Origin: Agrobacterium tumefaciens
GTDB lineage: Bacteria > Pseudomonadota > Alphaproteobacteria > Rhizobiales > Rhizobiaceae
DNA length: 64,000 bases
Assembly (NCBI RefSeq): GCF_005221325.1
Contig: NZ_CP039888.1
Coordinates: 62,001 to 126,000 of the forward strand
Direction: 5' to 3'
Shown here piece after piece: positions 63,623-64,000 of the stretch. The position numbers and the translations under genes were made by a program. Position 1 is the stretch's first letter. Every line of letters begins with the position of its first letter. The notes below the pieces were generated by a model that saw only the letters and a program-made list of their open reading frames with translations, made no database searches and was not told where the DNA came from.

Positions 63623-64000
63623 ATGCTTGGATCAAATTTTGTTGTTTATAACCGATTGTTGAAAACCCTCGGCACGGAAGGGCTTTTGCAGCTCATGTCG
63701 AGAATGGAGCCCGTGGAACTGCGTGCCGGACATCAGCTGGTGGCGGCTGGCGCTCCCATTTCGCATCTCTGTTTCATCGAAACCGGTCTCGCATCGACGG
63801 TCGTTCATGACGATGGCGGCAAACGTATTGAAACCGTGCTCGTCGGGCGCGAGGGTATCACCGGCTGGCCGGTTCTTCTGGGTGCGGAAACCACACCGGA
63901 CGAAACGGTCATGAGGGTGGGTGGTCGTGGCTTTCTCATTCCGGCTTTGGATGTACAGAGGCAATTGGAAAAGGACGCGCGCCTGCGTGAGCTTTTGCTG
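63623..64000 (+). CDS. Crp/Fnr-family regulator, N-terminal part (3' end outside window)
   Basis: 126 residues before the window ends: MLGSNFVVYNRLLKTLGTEG, then ELRAGHQLVAAGAPISHLCF and ETVLVGREGITGWPVLLG. This is the effector-binding barrel of the same rhizobial Crp/Fnr group as the gene at 60717. The DNA-binding domain would lie beyond the edge. The ribosome binding site is poor, so the start is tentative. Confidence 0.8.
   Translation, partial: MLGSNFVVYNRLLKTLGTEGLLQLMSRMEPVELRAGHQLVAAGAPISHLCFIETGLASTVVHDDGGKRIETVLVGREGITGWPVLLGAETTPDETVMRVGGRGFLIPALDVQRQLEKDARLRELLL

Noticed and set aside
1..64000. CRISPR array, prophage or rRNA operon
   Set aside because: No regularly spaced repeats, phage structural genes or rRNA sequence were noticed anywhere.

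Overview
The window reads as a stretch of chromosome from an alphaproteobacterium of the Rhizobiaceae, most likely Agrobacterium. The reasons are the gene families and order (phoR-pstSCAB-phoU-phoB, gcrA next to argD-argF-hslO, a SAM-II riboswitch ahead of metZ, the double-length dCTP deaminase, DUF982, rhizobial Crp/Fnr proteins), an IS427-type element, and high-GC codon use. Most of it is orderly core chromosome; the accessory parts are one insertion sequence, a hicAB toxin-antitoxin pair and two groups of small stress genes.

Layout. 1-3.2 kb: end of a chemotaxis receptor, an orphan histidine kinase and tRNA-Arg(ACG). 3.3-5.5 kb: a methyltransferase and a 1,272-bp IS5/IS427 element that carries a SUKH (SMI1/KNR4) gene beside its frameshifted transposase. 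5.6-10.8 kb: a Ugp-like ABC importer operon ending in a metallophosphodiesterase, with possible PhoB half-sites upstream. 11-20.1 kb: acetyl-CoA hydrolase/CoA-transferase, a lipoprotein hydrolase, a hydroxyproline epimerase-like enzyme with an altered active site, pyrC, pyrE, a sugar kinase and two overlapping esterase genes. 20.1-23.6 kb (minus strand): pgi and fadD. 23.9-31.3 kb: iron ABC transporter, TonB-dependent siderophore receptor and AraC regulator, with a TGA-N9-TCA (RirA-type) site in front of each iron unit.

31.3-33.3 kb: PRC-barrel protein, DUF982, a 24-residue membrane peptide, Pmp3 and hicAB. 33.5-37 kb: tRNA-Thr(CGT), nitronate monooxygenase, a membrane protein of unknown function and ppk2. 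37.2-45.2 kb: the phosphate regulon. 45.4-50.3 kb: gcrA, argD, argF, hslO, apaG. 50.5-53.1 kb: metZ with its SAM-II riboswitch, dcd and tRNA-Gly(CCC). 53.6-64 kb: a stress-protection region with a hydrophilin-like peptide, PepSY and YflT-like proteins, catalase KatE, a YciF-type ferritin-like protein, a DUF6766 protein, a cysteine hydrolase, an EcfG-like sigma factor, small unknown proteins, two Crp/Fnr regulators (the last cut by the window edge) and a UdgX-type uracil-DNA glycosylase.

How it fits together. Five sites of the form GGAAC-N16/17-(C/G)GTT, the EcfG general-stress promoter, lie 40-60 bases ahead of small genes in both stress groups, and an EcfG-like sigma gene sits in the second group. 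Its start codon lies inside a perfect 12-bp inverted repeat, suggesting translational control. Phosphate control (Pho boxes at phoR, pstS and perhaps the Ugp-like operon) and iron control (three RirA-type sites) are the other two regulons visible.
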